The notes: a model not told the origin generated them from the sequence alone. A stretch of DNA of 64,000 nucleotides from Streptomyces aureocirculatus (GCF_000720475.1 NZ_JOAP01000029.1:25765-89764), one strand, 5' to 3'. Positions 32,361 to 44,075 are shown, counted from the stretch's first letter. Made by a program: numbers and translations.

Positions 32361-32385
32361 CGACACACCCGACCGCGTGGGTCGG
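32361..32385 (+). promoter_or_regulatory. Leader hairpin motif shared with rpsJ
   Basis: The element starts CGACAC and contains the stem CCGACC/GGTCGG (32369-32374 with 32380-32385) with loop GCGTG. The same 25 bases, with one change, lie at 37205-37229 before rpsJ. It ends 50 bases before the rpsL start. Confidence 0.7.
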
Positions 32386-32435
32386 CAAAGTTCCAGGTTA
32401 GCTTTACTATTCGGCACACAGAAACCGGAGAAGTA

Positions 32436-32807
32436 GTGCCTACGATCCAGCAGCTGGTCCGGAAGGGCCGGCAGGACAAGGTCGAGAAGAACAAGACGCC
32501 CGCACTCGAGGGTTCCCCTCAGCGCCGCGGCGTCTGCACGCGTGTGTTCACGACCACCCCGAAGAAGCCGAACTCGGCCCTGCGTAAGGTCGCGCGTGTG
32601 CGTCTGACCTCTGGCATCGAGGTCACGGCCTACATTCCGGGTGAGGGACACAACCTGCAGGAGCACTCCATCGTGCTCGTGCGCGGCGGCCGTGTGAAGG
32701 ACCTGCCGGGTGTTCGCTACAAGATCATCCGCGGTTCGCTCGACACCCAGGGTGTCAAGAACCGCAAGCAGGCCCGCAGCCGCTACGGCGCCAAGAAGGA
32801 GAAGTAA
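32436..32807 (+). CDS. rpsL: 30S ribosomal protein S12
   Basis: The 123-residue decoding-centre protein has wild-type Lys43 (TTTPKKPNS) and Lys88 (GGRVKDLPG), the positions altered in streptomycin-resistant mutants, so this strain's S12 is of the sensitive type. GTG 32436 follows GGAG at short spacing. It heads rpsL-rpsG-fusA-tuf, with rpsG starting 2 bases after its stop. Confidence 0.97.
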   Translation: MPTIQQLVRKGRQDKVEKNKTPALEGSPQRRGVCTRVFTTTPKKPNSALRKVARVRLTSGIEVTAYIPGEGHNLQEHSIVLVRGGRVKDLPGVRYKIIRGSLDTQGVKNRKQARSRYGAKKEK

Positions 32808-32809
32808 GA

Positions 32810-33280
32810 ATGCCTCGTAAGGGCCCCGCCCCGAAGCGCCCGGTCATCATCGACCCGGTCTACGGCTCTCCTCTGGTGACCTCCCTCATCAACAAGGTGC
32901 TGCTGAACGGCAAGCGCTCCACCGCCGAGCGCATCGTCTACGGCGCCATGGAGGGTCTGCGTGAGAAGACGGGCAACGACCCGGTCATCACGCTGAAGCG
33001 CGCGCTTGAGAACATCAAGCCGACCCTCGAGGTCAAGTCCCGCCGCGTCGGTGGTGCGACCTACCAGGTGCCGATCGAGGTCAAGCCCGGTCGCGCCAAC
33101 ACGCTGGCCCTGCGCTGGCTGGTGGGTTACTCCCGCGCCCGTCGCGAGAAGACCATGACCGAGCGTCTGCTCAACGAGCTCCTCGACGCCTCCAACGGCC
33201 TCGGTGCCGCTGTGAAGAAGCGCGAGGACACCCACAAGATGGCCGAGTCCAACAAGGCCTTCGCGCACTACCGCTGGTAG
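32810..33280 (+). CDS. rpsG: 30S ribosomal protein S7
   Basis: The 156-residue 16S rRNA-binding protein organises the 30S head. [20 protein letters not shown] and [15 protein letters not shown] are typical. In E. coli S7 is the translational repressor of the str operon; whether this holds here is not shown. The AAGGAG before the ATG lies at the end of rpsL, which couples the two. fusA follows after 39 bases. Confidence 0.97.
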   Translation: MPRKGPAPKRPVIIDPVYGSPLVTSLINKVLLNGKRSTAERIVYGAMEGLREKTGNDPVITLKRALENIKPTLEVKSRRVGGATYQVPIEVKPGRANTLALRWLVGYSRARREKTMTERLLNELLDASNGLGAAVKKREDTHKMAESNKAFAHYRW

Positions 33281-33319
33281 TCGCTACCCCCATCGAGACC
33301 GAGAGAAGACTGAGCCGAT

Positions 33320-35446
33320 ATGGCTACCACTTCACTTGACCTGGCCAAGGTGCGCAACATCGGCATCATGGCTCACATCGACGCGGGCAAGACGACGACC
33401 ACCGAGCGGATCCTGTTCTACACCGGTGTCTCGTACAAGATCGGTGAGGTCCACGACGGCGCCGCCACGATGGACTGGATGGAGCAGGAGCAGGAGCGTG
33501 GCATCACGATCACCTCTGCTGCCACCACCTGTCACTGGCCGCTGAACGACGTCGATCACACGATCAACATCATCGACACCCCGGGCCACGTCGACTTCAC
33601 CGTCGAGGTGGAGCGTTCGCTCCGCGTGCTCGACGGTGCCGTGACGGTGTTCGACGGCGTCGCCGGCGTTGAGCCCCAGTCCGAGACCGTGTGGCGTCAG
33701 GCGGACCGCTACGGCGTCCCCCGCATCTGCTTCGTCAACAAGCTCGACCGCACGGGTGCCGAGTTCCACCGCTGCGTCGACATGATCGTCGACCGCCTCG
33801 GTGCGACCCCGCTGGTCATGCAGCTCCCCATCGGCGCGGAGGCTGACTTCAAGGGCGTCGTCGACCTCGTCACGATGAAGGCCTTCGTCTGGTCCGCAGA
33901 GACCAAGATGGGCGAGGCCTACGACATCGTCGACATCCCGGCCACGCACACCGAGGCCGCCGAGGAGTGGCGCGGCAAGCTGCTTGAGGCCGTCGCCGAG
34001 AACGACGAAGCGATGATGGAGCTGTACCTCGAGGGCCAGGAGCCCACCGAGGAGCAGCTCTACGCGGCCATCCGCCGCATCACCATCGCCTCCGGCAAGG
34101 GCGGCGACACCACCGTCACCCCCGTGTTCTGCGGCACCGCGTTCAAGAACAAGGGCGTCCAGCCCCTGCTCGACGCGGTCGTGCGCTACCTGCCCTCCCC
34201 CCTGGACGTCGAGGCCATCGAGGGCCACGACGTCAAGGACCCGGAGCTGGTCGTCAAGCGCAAGCCGTCCGACGACGAGCCCCTGTCGGCCCTCGCGTTC
34301 AAGATCGCGAGCGACCCGCACCTCGGCAAGCTCACCTTCGTCCGGATCTACTCCGGTCGCCTGGACTCCGGCACCGCGGTGCTGAACTCCGTCAAGGGCA
34401 AGAAGGAGCGCATCGGCAAGATCTACCGCATGCACGCGAACAAGCGTGAGGAGATCGAGTCGGTGGGCGCCGGTGACATCGTCGCCGTCATGGGTCTGAA
34501 GCAGACCACCACGGGTGAGACGCTCTCCGACGACAAGGCCCCGGTGATCCTGGAGTCCATGGACTTCCCGGCCCCGGTGATCGAGGTCGCCATCGAGCCG
34601 AAGTCCAAGGGTGACCAGGAGAAGCTGGGTGTCGCCATCCAGCGCCTCTCGGAGGAGGACCCCTCCTTCCGCGTCCACTCGGACGAGGAGACCGGCCAGA
34701 CCATCATCGGTGGTATGGGCGAGCTTCACCTCGAGGTGCTCGTCGACCGCATGAAGCGCGAGTTCCGCGTCGAGGCGAACGTCGGCAAGCCGCAGGTCGC
34801 CTACCGCGAGACGATCCGCAAGGCCGTCGAGCGCGTGGACTTCACGCACAAGAAGCAGACCGGTGGTACCGGTCAGTTCGCGAAGGTGCAGATCGCGATC
34901 GAGCCCATCGAGGGCGGCGACGCGTCGTACGAGTTCGTGAACAAGGTCACCGGTGGCCGCATCCCCAAGGAGTACATCCCTTCGGTGGACGCGGGTGCGC
35001 AGGAGGCCATGCAGTTCGGCATCCTGGCGGGCTACGAGATGACGGGCGTCCGCGTCACGCTCATCGACGGCGCCTACCACGAGGTCGACTCCTCCGAGCT
35101 CGCCTTCAAGATCGCCGGTTCGCAGGCCTTCAAGGAGGCCGCGCGCAAGGCCAGCCCCGTGCTGCTCGAGCCGATGATGGCCGTCGAGGTCACCACGCCC
35201 GAGGACTACATGGGCGATGTCATCGGTGACATCAACTCCCGCCGTGGCCAGATCCAGGCCATGGAGGAGCGCAGCGGCGCTCGCGTCGTGAAGGGCCTCG
35301 TGCCCCTCTCGGAGATGTTCGGCTACGTCGGAGACCTCCGCAGCAAGACGTCGGGTCGCGCAAGCTACTCAATGCAGTTCGACTCCTACGCCGAGGTTCC
35401 GCGGAACGTCGCCGAGGAGATCATCGCGAAGGCCAAGGGCGAGTAA
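33320..35446 (+). CDS. fusA: Elongation factor G
   Basis: The 708-residue translocase GTPase has G1 [16 protein letters not shown]2 in the [11 protein letters not shown] region, G3 DTPGHVDF, G4 NKLDRTG, and domains II to V ending in [13 protein letters not shown]. It moves tRNA and mRNA after peptide-bond formation and with RRF recycles ribosomes. It is a full-length canonical EF-G, not a tetracycline-protection paralogue. It is third in the str operon. Confidence 0.97.
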   Translation: MATTSLDLAKVRNIGIMAHIDAGKTTTTERILFYTGVSYKIGEVHDGAATMDWMEQEQERGITITSAATTCHWPLNDVDHTINIIDTPGHVDFTVEVERSLRVLDGAVTVFDGVAGVEPQSETVWRQADRYGVPRICFVNKLDRTGAEFHRCVDMIVDRLGATPLVMQLPIGAEADFKGVVDLVTMKAFVWSAETKMGEAYDIVDIPATHTEAAEEWRGKLLEAVAENDEAMMELYLEGQEPTEEQLYAAIRRITIASGKGGDTTVTPVFCGTAFKNKGVQPLLDAVVRYLPSPLDVEAIEGHDVKDPELVVKRKPSDDEPLSALAFKIASDPHLGKLTFVRIYSGRLDSGTAVLNSVKGKKERIGKIYRMHANKREEIESVGAGDIVAVMGLKQTTTGETLSDDKAPVILESMDFPAPVIEVAIEPKSKGDQEKLGVAIQRLSEEDPSFRVHSDEETGQTIIGGMGELHLEVLVDRMKREFRVEANVGKPQVAYRETIRKAVERVDFTHKKQTGGTGQFAKVQIAIEPIEGGDASYEFVNKVTGGRIPKEYIPSVDAGAQEAMQFGILAGYEMTGVRVTLIDGAYHEVDSSELAFKIAGSQAFKEAARKASPVLLEPMMAVEVTTPEDYMGDVIGDINSRRGQIQAMEERSGARVVKGLVPLSEMFGYVGDLRSKTSGRASYSMQFDSYAEVPRNVAEEIIAKAKGE

Positions 35447-35480
35447 CTCACCCGAGTTCACGCTTTAGGCTTGACACCAT

Positions 35481-35519
35481 CCGCCGGGGTTCGACCCCGC
35501 AGGGCGAGAACCCCGGCGG
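35481..35519 (+). other. Hairpin in the fusA-tuf intergenic region
   Basis: A perfect 12-bp stem, 35481-35492 with 35508-35519, loop 15 bases. TTGACA at 35471-35476 lies just upstream, with no clear -10 after it. Streptomyces tuf1 is reported to have its own promoter in this interval (from memory), so the hairpin may help uncouple tuf from fusA. Confidence 0.6.
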
Positions 35520-35590
35520 CTGGCTTCCCAGCAAAGATCACCTGGCGCCGATGAAGCAAGGCGTACAGAACCACTCCACAGGAGGACCCA

Positions 35591-36784
<1,194 letters not shown>

Positions 36785-36836
36785 GTCCTTCTTGCTTGTG
36801 GATCGGGGAGACCCGGTCGCTCTGAACTGAGCGCAG

Positions 36837-36877
36837 CAAGAGGCCCCACTCGCCACTACGGCGGGTGGGGCCTCTTG
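36837..36877 (+). terminator. Terminator of the str operon
   Basis: An 18-bp stem (36837-36854 with 36860-36877, one wobble) with a 5-base loop, 53 bases after the tuf stop. Confidence 0.9.
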
Positions 36878-37294
36878 TCCATCGGGGTCCCCGGTGGCGG
36901 CCGCGCCGCTTGACAACCGGCCCGATTGGCCTTCCCCGTGCCAGGTGTGGCACACTGTTCAGGTTGCTCGGTTGAGTGCCGATGCTGCGCGTCTCCCGCC
37001 GGGAGAACTGAAAGCGAGTCCCACAGTACTCGTCGCCCCATCTGCCGTAAGGCAGCGCTGTGGCGGACGTACGGGAATCTTTCGGGAAGTGCGGTGCGGT
37101 GGCTCGGCCAGGCGCCCGGTGGGTTTCTTCCCCCGGACCCGCGGTCATTCAGGGCCGCAGCCCCTAGCAGGGAATCCTTCGGGAGACTTGTGTGAGCGGG
37201 ACTGCGACACGCCCGACCGCGTGGGTCGGATGGAAGTAGAAAAAAGGGCCTCCCGGGAGCCAGAGCGTTCGAGACAAAGGACTACTAAGTAGCC
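36878..37294 (+). other. Upstream region of the S10 operon (417 bp)
   Basis: No gene is supported. A TTGACA at 36910-36915 has no good -10. A GTGCCA/TGGCAC inverted repeat (36938-36943 with 36948-36953) overlaps a possible -10 CACACT (36951-36956). The leader carries the shared hairpin at 37205-37229 and an A-rich stretch before rpsJ. Confidence 0.6.
37205..37229 (+). promoter_or_regulatory. Leader hairpin motif shared with rpsL
   Basis: 24 of 25 bases match 32361-32385; the single change (G37211 for A) lies outside the CCGACC/GGTCGG stem. It ends 65 bases before the rpsJ start. Confidence 0.7.
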
Positions 37295-37603
37295 ATGGCG
37301 GGACAGAAGATCCGCATCCGGCTCAAGGCCTACGACCACGAGGTCATCGACTCCTCGGCGAAGAAGATCGTCGAGACGGTGACGCGTACTGGTGCGTCGG
37401 TCGCGGGCCCGGTGCCGCTGCCCACTGAGAAGAACGTGTACTGCGTCATCAAGTCGCCGCACAAGTACAAGGACTCGCGCGAGCACTTCGAGATGCGCAC
37501 GCACAAGCGCCTGATCGACATCCTCGACCCGACGCCCAAGACCGTTGACTCTCTGATGCGACTCGACCTCCCGGCCGGTGTCGACATCGAGATCAAGCTC
37601 TGA
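37295..37603 (+). CDS. rpsJ: 30S ribosomal protein S10
   Basis: The 102-residue 30S head protein also acts as NusE in antitermination with NusB/Nus[21 protein letters not shown] and the loop [20 protein letters not shown] are typical. It is the first gene of the S10 operon. AAGGA lies 13 bases before the ATG, a long spacing. rplC follows after 17 bases. Confidence 0.97.
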   Translation: MAGQKIRIRLKAYDHEVIDSSAKKIVETVTRTGASVAGPVPLPTEKNVYCVIKSPHKYKDSREHFEMRTHKRLIDILDPTPKTVDSLMRLDLPAGVDIEIKL

Positions 37604-37620
37604 GGGCCGGTGATCTGAAG

Positions 37621-38265
37621 ATGAACAAGCAGATCAAGGGCATCCTGGGCGAGAAGCTCGGCATGACGCAGGTGTGGGACGAGAACAACCGTGTTGTTCC
37701 GGTCACCGTCGTCAAGGCCGGCCCCAACGTCGTGACCCAGGTCCGTACGAATGACTCCGACGGCTACGAGTCGGTCCAGATCGCCTTCGGCGAGATCGAC
37801 CCGCGCAAGGTGAACAAGCCCCTCAAGGGCCACTTCGCCAAGGCCGACGTCACCCCCCGCCGCCACCTCGTCGAGCTTCGTACCGCTGACGCCAGCGAGT
37901 ACACCCTCGGCCAGGAGATCACCGCTGAGGTGTTCGAGGCCGGCATCAAGGTCGACGTCACCGGCAAGAGCAAGGGCAAGGGCTTCGCCGGTGTCATGAA
38001 GCGCCACAACTTCGGTGGCCTCGGCTCCAGCCACGGCACCCAGCGCAAGCACCGCTCGCCCGGCTCCATCGGTGGCTGCGCCACCCCGGGTCGTGTGTTC
38101 AAGGGCCTCCGCATGGCGGGTCGCATGGGCAACGAGCGGGTCACCACCCAGAACCTGACCGTTCACGCCGTTGACGCGGAGAAGGGTCTGCTCCTCATCA
38201 AGGGAGCGGTGCCCGGTCCGAACGGCGGCCTCGTCCTGGTCCGTACCGCGGCCAAGGGGGCTTGA
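37621..38265 (+). CDS. rplC: 50S ribosomal protein L3
   Basis: The 214-residue early assembly protein reaches the peptidyl-transferase centre with its extended loop ([20 protein letters not shown]). Its start is [27 protein letters not shown]-like Shine-Dalgarno precedes the ATG. Second gene of the S10 operon; rplD starts 7 bases after it. Confidence 0.97.
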   Translation: MNKQIKGILGEKLGMTQVWDENNRVVPVTVVKAGPNVVTQVRTNDSDGYESVQIAFGEIDPRKVNKPLKGHFAKADVTPRRHLVELRTADASEYTLGQEITAEVFEAGIKVDVTGKSKGKGFAGVMKRHNFGGLGSSHGTQRKHRSPGSIGGCATPGRVFKGLRMAGRMGNERVTTQNLTVHAVDAEKGLLLIKGAVPGPNGGLVLVRTAAKGA

Positions 38266-38272
38266 GGAACCG

Positions 38273-38929
38273 ATGAGCACCATTGACATCCTTTCGCCGG
38301 CAGGCGACAAGGCCGGGACCGTCGAGCTCCCCGCGGAGATCTTCGACGTCGAGAAGATCAGCATTCCGCTGATCCACCAGGTCGTTGTCGCCCAGCTGGC
38401 CGCTGCCCGCCAGGGCACGCACAAGACCAAGACCCGTGGCGAAGTCCGCGGTGGTGGCAAGAAGCCGTACCGCCAGAAGGGCACCGGCCGCGCCCGTCAG
38501 GGTTCGACCCGCGCTCCGCAGTTCGCCGGCGGTGGCGTCGTCCACGGCCCCGTGCCGCGTGACTACTCGCAGCGGACCCCGAAGAAGATGAAGGCCGCGG
38601 CCCTGCGCCACGCCCTCACCGACCGGGCCCGCAACGCTCGCATCCACGTCGTCTCCGGCGTGATCGAGGGCGAGGCGCCGTCCACCAAGGCCGCGAAGAG
38701 CCTGCTCGGCAAGATCAGTGAGCGCAAGAACGTGCTCCTGGTCATCGAGCGCTCGGACGAGGCCGCGCTGCTGTCCGCGCGCAACCTGCCCCAGGTCCAC
38801 ATCCTGGAGCCGGGCCAGCTCAACACGTACGACGTTCTCGTCTCGGACGACGTGGTCTTCACCCAGGCCGCGCTCGAGTCCTTCGTGTCCGGCCCGAAGG
38901 CCAACGACACCGAAGGGAGCGAGGTCTGA
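38273..38929 (+). CDS. rplD: 50S ribosomal protein L4
   Basis: The 218-residue protein lines the exit tunnel with its extended loop ([37 protein letters not shown]), where macrolide-resistance changes occur; the loop looks intact. In E. coli L4 is the S10-operon repressor. ATG 38273 follows GAGGA. Its stop overlaps the rplW start by one base. Confidence 0.97.
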   Translation: MSTIDILSPAGDKAGTVELPAEIFDVEKISIPLIHQVVVAQLAAARQGTHKTKTRGEVRGGGKKPYRQKGTGRARQGSTRAPQFAGGGVVHGPVPRDYSQRTPKKMKAAALRHALTDRARNARIHVVSGVIEGEAPSTKAAKSLLGKISERKNVLLVIERSDEAALLSARNLPQVHILEPGQLNTYDVLVSDDVVFTQAALESFVSGPKANDTEGSEV

Positions 38930-39345
38930 TGGCCATCCGTCACCCCGCTATCGCCTCGAAGGCGGCCAAGGCCGCCAAGGCCGCGCGCGTCGCCAAGGCG
39001 CGTCGCCACGCCACCGAGGGCAAGAACACCGTTGAGACGCCGCTGAGCAAGAGCTTCACGGACCACCGTGACGTCCTCGTCAAGCCGGTCGTCTCGGAGA
39101 AGAGCTACGCGCTGCTCGACGAGGGCAAGTACACCTTCGTCGTCGCGCCGGGCGCCAACAAGACCCAGATCAAGCAGGCCGTCGAGGCGGTCTTCTCGGT
39201 CAAGGTCACCGGCGTCAACACGCTCAACCGCCAGGGCAAGCGCAAGCGCACCCGCACCGGTTTCGGCAAGCGTGCCGACTCCAAGCGCGCGATCGTGACC
39301 CTCGCTGAGGGCGACCGTATCGACATCTTCGGCCAGGCCTCCTAA
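38929..39345 (+). CDS. rplW: 50S ribosomal protein L23
   Basis: The 138-residue protein sits at the tunnel exit and docks trigger factor and SRP. The conserved core begins at about residue 45 ([20 protein letters not shown]). The first 40 residues are an Ala/Lys/Arg-rich extension ([20 protein letters not shown]) absent from E. coli L23 but usual in Streptomyces. The start is coupled to rplD (TGATG) with AAGGGAG upstream. Confidence 0.96.
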   Translation: MAIRHPAIASKAAKAAKAARVAKARRHATEGKNTVETPLSKSFTDHRDVLVKPVVSEKSYALLDEGKYTFVVAPGANKTQIKQAVEAVFSVKVTGVNTLNRQGKRKRTRTGFGKRADSKRAIVTLAEGDRIDIFGQAS

Positions 39346-39384
39346 CGGAGCGCCCTGGTCCGAATATCGGACGAGGACTGAGAA

Positions 39385-40221
39385 ATGGGAATCCGCAAGT
39401 ACAAGCCGACGACGCCGGGCCGCCGAGGCTCCTCCGTCGCCGACTTCGTCGAGGTCACGCGGTCCACGCCGGAGAAGTCGCTGGTCCGCCCGCTGCACAG
39501 CAAGGGCGGCCGTAACAACGCCGGTCGTGTGACCGTTCGCCACCAGGGTGGCGGACACAAGCGCGCCTACCGTGTGATCGACTTCCGTCGTCACGACAAG
39601 GACGGCGTGCCGGCGAAGGTCGCGCACATCGAGTACGACCCGAACCGCACCGCGCGTATCGCCCTGCTGCACTACGCAGACGGCGAGAAGCGCTACATCA
39701 TCGCTCCGCGCGGCCTGACGCAGGGTGACCGGATTGAGAACGGCCCCGGCGCCGACATCAAGCCCGGCAACAACCTCGCGCTGCGCAACATCCCGGTCGG
39801 TACCACGATCCACGCGATCGAGCTCCGTCCGGGCGGCGGTGCCAAGTTCGCCCGTTCCGCGGGTGCCTCCGTGCAACTGCTGGCGAAGGAGGGCTCGATG
39901 GCCCACCTTCGTATGCCGTCCGGTGAGATCCGCCTGGTCGACGTGCGCTGCCGCGCCACGGTCGGCGAGGTCGGCAACGCCGAGCAGTCGAACATCAACT
40001 GGGGCAAGGCCGGCCGTATGCGCTGGAAGGGCGTTCGCCCGACCGTGCGCGGTGTCGTGATGAACCCGGTTGACCACCCCCACGGTGGTGGCGAGGGCAA
40101 GACCTCGGGTGGCCGTCACCCGGTGTCGCCCTGGGGCAAGAAGGAAATGCGTACTCGTGATCGCAACAAGGCGAGCAACAAGTACATCGTCCGCCGCCGC
40201 AAGACGAACAAGAAGCGCTAA
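39385..40221 (+). CDS. rplB: 50S ribosomal protein L2
   Basis: The 278-residue protein is close to the peptidyl-transferase centre and helps subunit joining. [20 protein letters not shown] near the N-terminus and [20 protein letters not shown] near the C-terminus are signatures, including the conserved His of the PHGGGEG loop. GAGGAC precedes the ATG. Fifth gene of the S10 operon. Confidence 0.97.
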   Translation: MGIRKYKPTTPGRRGSSVADFVEVTRSTPEKSLVRPLHSKGGRNNAGRVTVRHQGGGHKRAYRVIDFRRHDKDGVPAKVAHIEYDPNRTARIALLHYADGEKRYIIAPRGLTQGDRIENGPGADIKPGNNLALRNIPVGTTIHAIELRPGGGAKFARSAGASVQLLAKEGSMAHLRMPSGEIRLVDVRCRATVGEVGNAEQSNINWGKAGRMRWKGVRPTVRGVVMNPVDHPHGGGEGKTSGGRHPVSPWGKKEMRTRDRNKASNKYIVRRRKTNKKR

Positions 40222-40233
40222 GGACGGGTTGAG

Positions 40234-40515
40234 ATGCCTCGTAGTCTGAAGAAGGGGCCCTTCGTCGACGACCACCTTGTCAAGAAGGTGGACGCCCAGA
40301 ACGAAGCCGGCACCAAGAACGTCATCAAGACCTGGTCCCGCCGCTCGATGATCGTCCCGGCGATGCTCGGCCACACGATCGCGGTGCACAACGGCAAGAC
40401 CCACATCCCGGTGTTCGTCACCGAGTCGATGGTCGGCCACAAGCTCGGCGAGTTCTCGCCGACCCGCACCTTCCGCGGCCACGTCAAGGACGACCGCAAG
40501 TCGAAGCGCCGCTAA
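40234..40515 (+). CDS. rpsS: 30S ribosomal protein S19
   Basis: The 93-residue 30S head protein near the A-site finger has [20 protein letters not shown] and [14 protein letters not shown], both signatures. AAGGA precedes the ATG, 12 bases after rplB. Confidence 0.97.
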   Translation: MPRSLKKGPFVDDHLVKKVDAQNEAGTKNVIKTWSRRSMIVPAMLGHTIAVHNGKTHIPVFVTESMVGHKLGEFSPTRTFRGHVKDDRKSKRR

Positions 40516-40556
40516 GCGGGGTGTGAACGACTGTGACTAACACCGAAGGGACAACC

Positions 40557-40904
40557 ATGGAAGCCAGGGCCCAGGCGCGGTACATCCGCGTCACGCCCAT
40601 GAAGGCCCGCCGCGTGGTGGACCTCATCCGTGGCATGGATGCCACGGAGGCTCAGGCGGTCCTGCGTTTCGCCCCGCAGGCCGCGAGCGTGCCGGTTGGC
40701 AAGGTGCTGGACAGCGCCATCGCCAACGCTGCACACAACTACGACCACACCGACGCCTCTTCGCTGGTCATCAGCGAGGCGTACGTGGATGAGGGCCCGA
40801 CCCTGAAGCGGTTCCGTCCGCGTGCTCAGGGCCGTGCCTACCGGATCCGTAAGCGGACCAGCCACATCACCGTGGTCCTCAGCAGCAAGGAAGGAACCCG
40901 GTAA
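40557..40904 (+). CDS. rplV: 50S ribosomal protein L22
   Basis: The 115-residue tunnel protein has [20 protein letters not shown] and a beta-hairpin ending [20 protein letters not shown], without macrolide-resistance insertions. ATG 40557 follows AAGGGA and matches S. coelicolor; a GTG at 40533 would add eight residues. The stop TAA shares its last A with the rpsC ATG. Confidence 0.97.
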   Translation: MEARAQARYIRVTPMKARRVVDLIRGMDATEAQAVLRFAPQAASVPVGKVLDSAIANAAHNYDHTDASSLVISEAYVDEGPTLKRFRPRAQGRAYRIRKRTSHITVVLSSKEGTR

Positions 40905-41743
40905 TGGGCCAGAAGGTAAACCCGCACGGGTTCCGGCTCGGTGTCACCACGGACTTCAAGTCCCGCTGGTACGCCGACAAGCTGTACAAGGACTACGTCA
41001 AGGAAGACGTCGCCATCCGTCGGATGATGACGTCCGGCATGGAGCGCGCCGGTATCTCGAAGGTGGAGATCGAGCGCACCCGTGACCGCGTGCGTGTGGA
41101 CATCCACACCGCTCGTCCCGGCATCGTCATCGGCCGCCGTGGCGCCGAGGCCGACCGCATCCGCGGTGACCTCGAGAAGCTCACGGGCAAGCAGGTCCAG
41201 CTCAACATCCTCGAGGTCAAGAACCCCGAGACGGATGCTCAGCTCGTGGCCCAGGCCGTTGCGGAGCAGTTGTCCTCCCGCGTCTCCTTCCGCCGTGCCA
41301 TGCGCAAGAGCATGCAGTCGGCGATGAAGGCGGGCGCCAAGGGCATCAAGATCCAGTGTGGCGGCCGTCTCGGCGGCGCCGAGATGTCCCGCTCGGAGTT
41401 CTACCGCGAGGGCCGTGTGCCCCTGCACACGCTCCGCGCGAACGTGGACTACGGCTTCTTCGAGGCCAAGACGACCTTCGGCCGTATCGGTGTGAAGGTC
41501 TGGATCTACAAGGGCGATGTCAAGAACATCGCCGAGGTCCGCGCCGAGAACGCCGCTGCCCGCGCCGGCAACCGCCCGGCCCGTGGTGGCAACGACCGCC
41601 CGGCCCGCGGTGGCCGCGGTGGCGAGCGTGGCGGTCGCGGTCGCAAGCCGCAGCAGCAGTCGGCTCCGGCCGCCGAGGCCCCCAAGGCCGAGGCTCCCGC
41701 CGCCGCCGCTCCGGCTGCTGAGAGCACCGGAACGGAGGCCTGA
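40904..41743 (+). CDS. rpsC: 30S ribosomal protein S3
   Basis: The 279-residue protein helps form the mRNA entry channel and helicase. The KH domain contains [20 protein letters not shown]. The C-terminus after about residue 215 is an Arg/Gly-rich then Ala/Pro/Glu-rich tail ([20 protein letters not shown]) absent from E. coli S3 (233 residues). It is coupled to rplV by a one-base overlap, with AAGGAA inside rplV. Confidence 0.97.
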   Translation: MGQKVNPHGFRLGVTTDFKSRWYADKLYKDYVKEDVAIRRMMTSGMERAGISKVEIERTRDRVRVDIHTARPGIVIGRRGAEADRIRGDLEKLTGKQVQLNILEVKNPETDAQLVAQAVAEQLSSRVSFRRAMRKSMQSAMKAGAKGIKIQCGGRLGGAEMSRSEFYREGRVPLHTLRANVDYGFFEAKTTFGRIGVKVWIYKGDVKNIAEVRAENAAARAGNRPARGGNDRPARGGRGGERGGRGRKPQQQSAPAAEAPKAEAPAAAAPAAESTGTEA

Positions 41744-41748
41744 CCGAA

Positions 41749-42168
41749 ATGCTGATCCCCCGTAGGGTCAAGCACCGCAAGCAGCACCACCCGAAGCGCA
41801 GCGGTATGTCCAAGGGTGGTACGCAGGTTGCGTTCGGCGAGTACGGCATCCAGGCGCTGACCCCGGCGTATGTGACGAACCGCCAGATCGAGGCCGCGCG
41901 TATCGCGATGACCCGCCACATCAAGCGTGGCGGCAAGGTCTGGATCAACATCTACCCGGACCGCCCGCTCACGAAGAAGCCCGCCGAGACCCGCATGGGT
42001 TCCGGTAAGGGTTCCCCGGAGTGGTGGGTCGCGAACGTCAAGCCCGGTCGGGTGATGTTCGAACTGTCCTTCCCGAACGAGAAGATTGCGCGTGAGGCGC
42101 TTACCCGCGCTGCTCACAAGCTTCCGATGAAGTGCCGCATTGTCCGGCGCGAGGCAGGTGAAGCGTGA
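41749..42168 (+). CDS. rplP: 50S ribosomal protein L16
   Basis: The 139-residue protein positions the A-site t[23 protein letters not shown] and [20 protein letters not shown] are typical. CGGAGG at the end of rpsC is its Shine-Dalgarno, with a 5-base gap. The stop overlaps the rpmC start by one base. Confidence 0.97.
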   Translation: MLIPRRVKHRKQHHPKRSGMSKGGTQVAFGEYGIQALTPAYVTNRQIEAARIAMTRHIKRGGKVWINIYPDRPLTKKPAETRMGSGKGSPEWWVANVKPGRVMFELSFPNEKIAREALTRAAHKLPMKCRIVRREAGEA

Positions 42169-42392
42169 TGTCGGCCGGAACCAAGGCGTCCGAGCTGCGC
42201 GAGCTGGGCAACGAGGAGCTGCTCAACAAGCTCCGCGAGGCCAAGGAAGAGCTGTTCAACCTCCGCTTCCAGGCGGCGACGGGACAGCTCGAGAACCACG
42301 GCCGGCTGAAGGCCGTCCGCAAGGACATCGCGCGGATCTACACCCTGATGCGTGAGCGCGAGCTGGGCATCGAGACGGTGGAGAGCGCCTGA
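42168..42392 (+). CDS. rpmC: 50S ribosomal protein L29
   Basis: The 74-residue two-helix protein lies at the tunnel exit: [20 protein letters not shown] ... [18 protein letters not shown] 42168 overlaps the rplP stop; a GTG one codon upstream is possible. AGGTGAAG is the probable Shine-Dalgarno. It overlaps rpsQ by one base. Confidence 0.96.
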   Translation: MSAGTKASELRELGNEELLNKLREAKEELFNLRFQAATGQLENHGRLKAVRKDIARIYTLMRERELGIETVESA

Positions 42393-42682
42393 TGAGCGAG
42401 AGCAGCAACGTGACTGAAGAGACGAAGGCCGCGCGCGGCTTCCGCAAGACCCGGCAGGGTCTGGTCGTCAGCGACAAGATGGACAAGACCGTCGTCGTCG
42501 CCGTCGAGGACCGCGTGACCCACGCGCTGTACGGCAAGGTCATCCGCCGTACGAACAAGCTCAAGGCGCACGACGAGCAGAACGCCGCTGGTGTCGGCGA
42601 CCGTGTCCTCCTCATGGAGACCCGGCCGCTGTCCGCCACGAAGCGCTGGCGCGTCGTCGAGATCCTCGAGAAGGCCAAGTAG
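42392..42682 (+). CDS. rpsQ: 30S ribosomal protein S17
   Basis: The 96-residue OB-fold protein binds 16S rRNA early in assembly: [20 protein letters not shown] and [20 protein letters not shown]. An N-terminal extension of about ten residues is present. It is the last gene of the S10 part; a 136-base spacer with hairpins separates it from rplN. Confidence 0.97.
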   Translation: MSESSNVTEETKAARGFRKTRQGLVVSDKMDKTVVVAVEDRVTHALYGKVIRRTNKLKAHDEQNAAGVGDRVLLMETRPLSATKRWRVVEILEKAK

Positions 42683-42714
42683 GTAATTCCCGCAAGGGAG
42701 TTCCCATAGTTCCG

Positions 42715-42789
42715 TCCGAGGGGGTTTCCCCTCGGATCAGTTCCGCCAGGCTCGGCAGGGGCCGACCTCGTAAGAGTCAAGCCCCTGCC
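42715..42789 (+). other. Two hairpins between rpsQ and rplN
   Basis: TCCGAGGGG/CCCCTCGGA (42715-42723 with 42728-42736) and GGCAGGGGC/GCCCCTGCC (42754-42762 with 42781-42789) mark the S10-spc border. They could be a weak terminator or processing site before the spc genes. Confidence 0.6.
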
Positions 42790-42818
42790 GGGAACCGGCA
42801 GACACACAGGAGATAGAC

Positions 42819-43187
42819 GTGATCCAGCAGGAGTCGCGACTTCGCGTCGCCGACAACACGGGTGCGAAGGAAATCCTCACCATCCGTGTTCTCGGTGGCT
42901 CTGGTCGCCGCTACGCGGGCATCGGTGACGTCATCGTCGCCACCGTCAAGGATGCGATCCCCGGTGGCAACGTGAAGAAGGGTGACGTCGTCAAGGCGGT
43001 CATCGTTCGCACCGTCAAGGAGCGCCGCCGTCCGGACGGCTCGTACATCCGCTTCGACGAGAACGCCGCCGTCATTCTGAAGAACGACGGCGACCCTCGC
43101 GGCACCCGTATCTTCGGCCCGGTCGGCCGTGAGCTGCGCGAGAAGAAGTTCATGAAGATCATCTCGCTCGCGCCGGAGGTGCTGTAA
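42819..43187 (+). CDS. rplN: 50S ribosomal protein L14
   Basis: The 122-residue intersubunit protein has [20 protein letters not shown] and the signature [23 protein letters not shown] 42819 follows AGGAGA. First gene of the spc section; rplX follows after 2 bases. Confidence 0.97.
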   Translation: MIQQESRLRVADNTGAKEILTIRVLGGSGRRYAGIGDVIVATVKDAIPGGNVKKGDVVKAVIVRTVKERRRPDGSYIRFDENAAVILKNDGDPRGTRIFGPVGRELREKKFMKIISLAPEVL

Positions 43188-43189
43188 GC

Positions 43190-43513
43190 ATGAAGATCAA
43201 GAAGGGTGATCTGGTTCAGGTCATCACCGGCAAGGACAAGGGCAAGCAGGGCAAGGTCATTGCCGCTTACCCGCGCGAGGAGCGCGTCCTGGTCGAGGGT
43301 GTCAACCGGGTCAAGAAGCACACGAAGGCCGGCCCGACCGCCAGCGGCTCGCAGGCCGGCGGCATCGTGACCACCGAGGCCCCCGTCCACGTCTCCAACG
43401 TCCAGTTGGTCGTGGAGAAGGACGGCGACAAGGTCGTCACGCGCGTCGGTTACCGCTTCGACGACGAGGGCAACAAGATCCGCGTTGCCAAGCGGACGGG
43501 TGAGGACATCTGA
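43190..43513 (+). CDS. rplX: 50S ribosomal protein L24
   Basis: The 107-residue KOW-domain protein starts large-subunit assembly: [20 protein letters not shown] and [17 protein letters not shown] at the rplN end serves it. Its stop overlaps the rplE start by one base. Confidence 0.97.
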   Translation: MKIKKGDLVQVITGKDKGKQGKVIAAYPREERVLVEGVNRVKKHTKAGPTASGSQAGGIVTTEAPVHVSNVQLVVEKDGDKVVTRVGYRFDDEGNKIRVAKRTGEDI

Positions 43514-44070
43514 TGACGACCACCACCACTCCGCGTCTCAAGACGAAGTACCGCGACGAGATCAAGTCGAAGCTGCAGGAAGAGTTCTCCTACGAGAACG
43601 TCATGCAGATCCCCGGCCTCGTCAAGATCGTGGTGAACATGGGTGTCGGCGACGCCGCCCGTGACTCCAAGCTCATGGACGGTGCCGTCCGTGACCTGAC
43701 CACGATCACCGGTCAGAAGCCGGCCATCACCAAGGCCCGGAAGTCCATCGCGCAGTTCAAGCTGCGTGAGGGTCAGCCGATCGGCGCCCACGTCACGCTC
43801 CGTGGCGACCGCATGTGGGAGTTCCTGGACCGCACCCTGTCGCTCGCGCTCCCGCGCATCCGCGACTTCCGTGGTCTGTCCCCCAAGCAGTTCGACGGGC
43901 GTGGCAACTACACCTTCGGTCTCACGGAGCAGGTCATGTTCCACGAGATCGACCAGGACAAGATCGACCGTGTCCGGGGTATGGACATCACCGTGGTCAC
44001 CACGGCGACCAACGACGCTGAGGGCCGGGCGCTCCTTCGTCACCTCGGCTTCCCGTTCAAGGAGGCGTGA
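43513..44070 (+). CDS. rplE: 50S ribosomal protein L5
   Basis: The 185-residue 5S rRNA-binding protein contacts P-site t[43 protein letters not shown] and the C-terminal [17 protein letters not shown]. Coupled to rplX. The S14 gene follows after 5 bases. Confidence 0.97.
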   Translation: MTTTTTPRLKTKYRDEIKSKLQEEFSYENVMQIPGLVKIVVNMGVGDAARDSKLMDGAVRDLTTITGQKPAITKARKSIAQFKLREGQPIGAHVTLRGDRMWEFLDRTLSLALPRIRDFRGLSPKQFDGRGNYTFGLTEQVMFHEIDQDKIDRVRGMDITVVTTATNDAEGRALLRHLGFPFKEA

Positions 44071-44075
44071 GCGAG

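Larger units (their letters stand above)
32122..32435 (+). other. Upstream region of the str operon (314 bp)
   Basis: No gene is supported. It contains the promoter 32215-32243, a leader of about 185 bases and the hairpin motif at 32361-32385, which is shared with the rpsJ leader. Confidence 0.75.

Noticed and set aside
36910..36915. TTGACA as the -35 of the rpsJ promoter.
   Set aside because: No acceptable -10 lies 16-19 bases downstream; left as an unresolved candidate in the upstream region.
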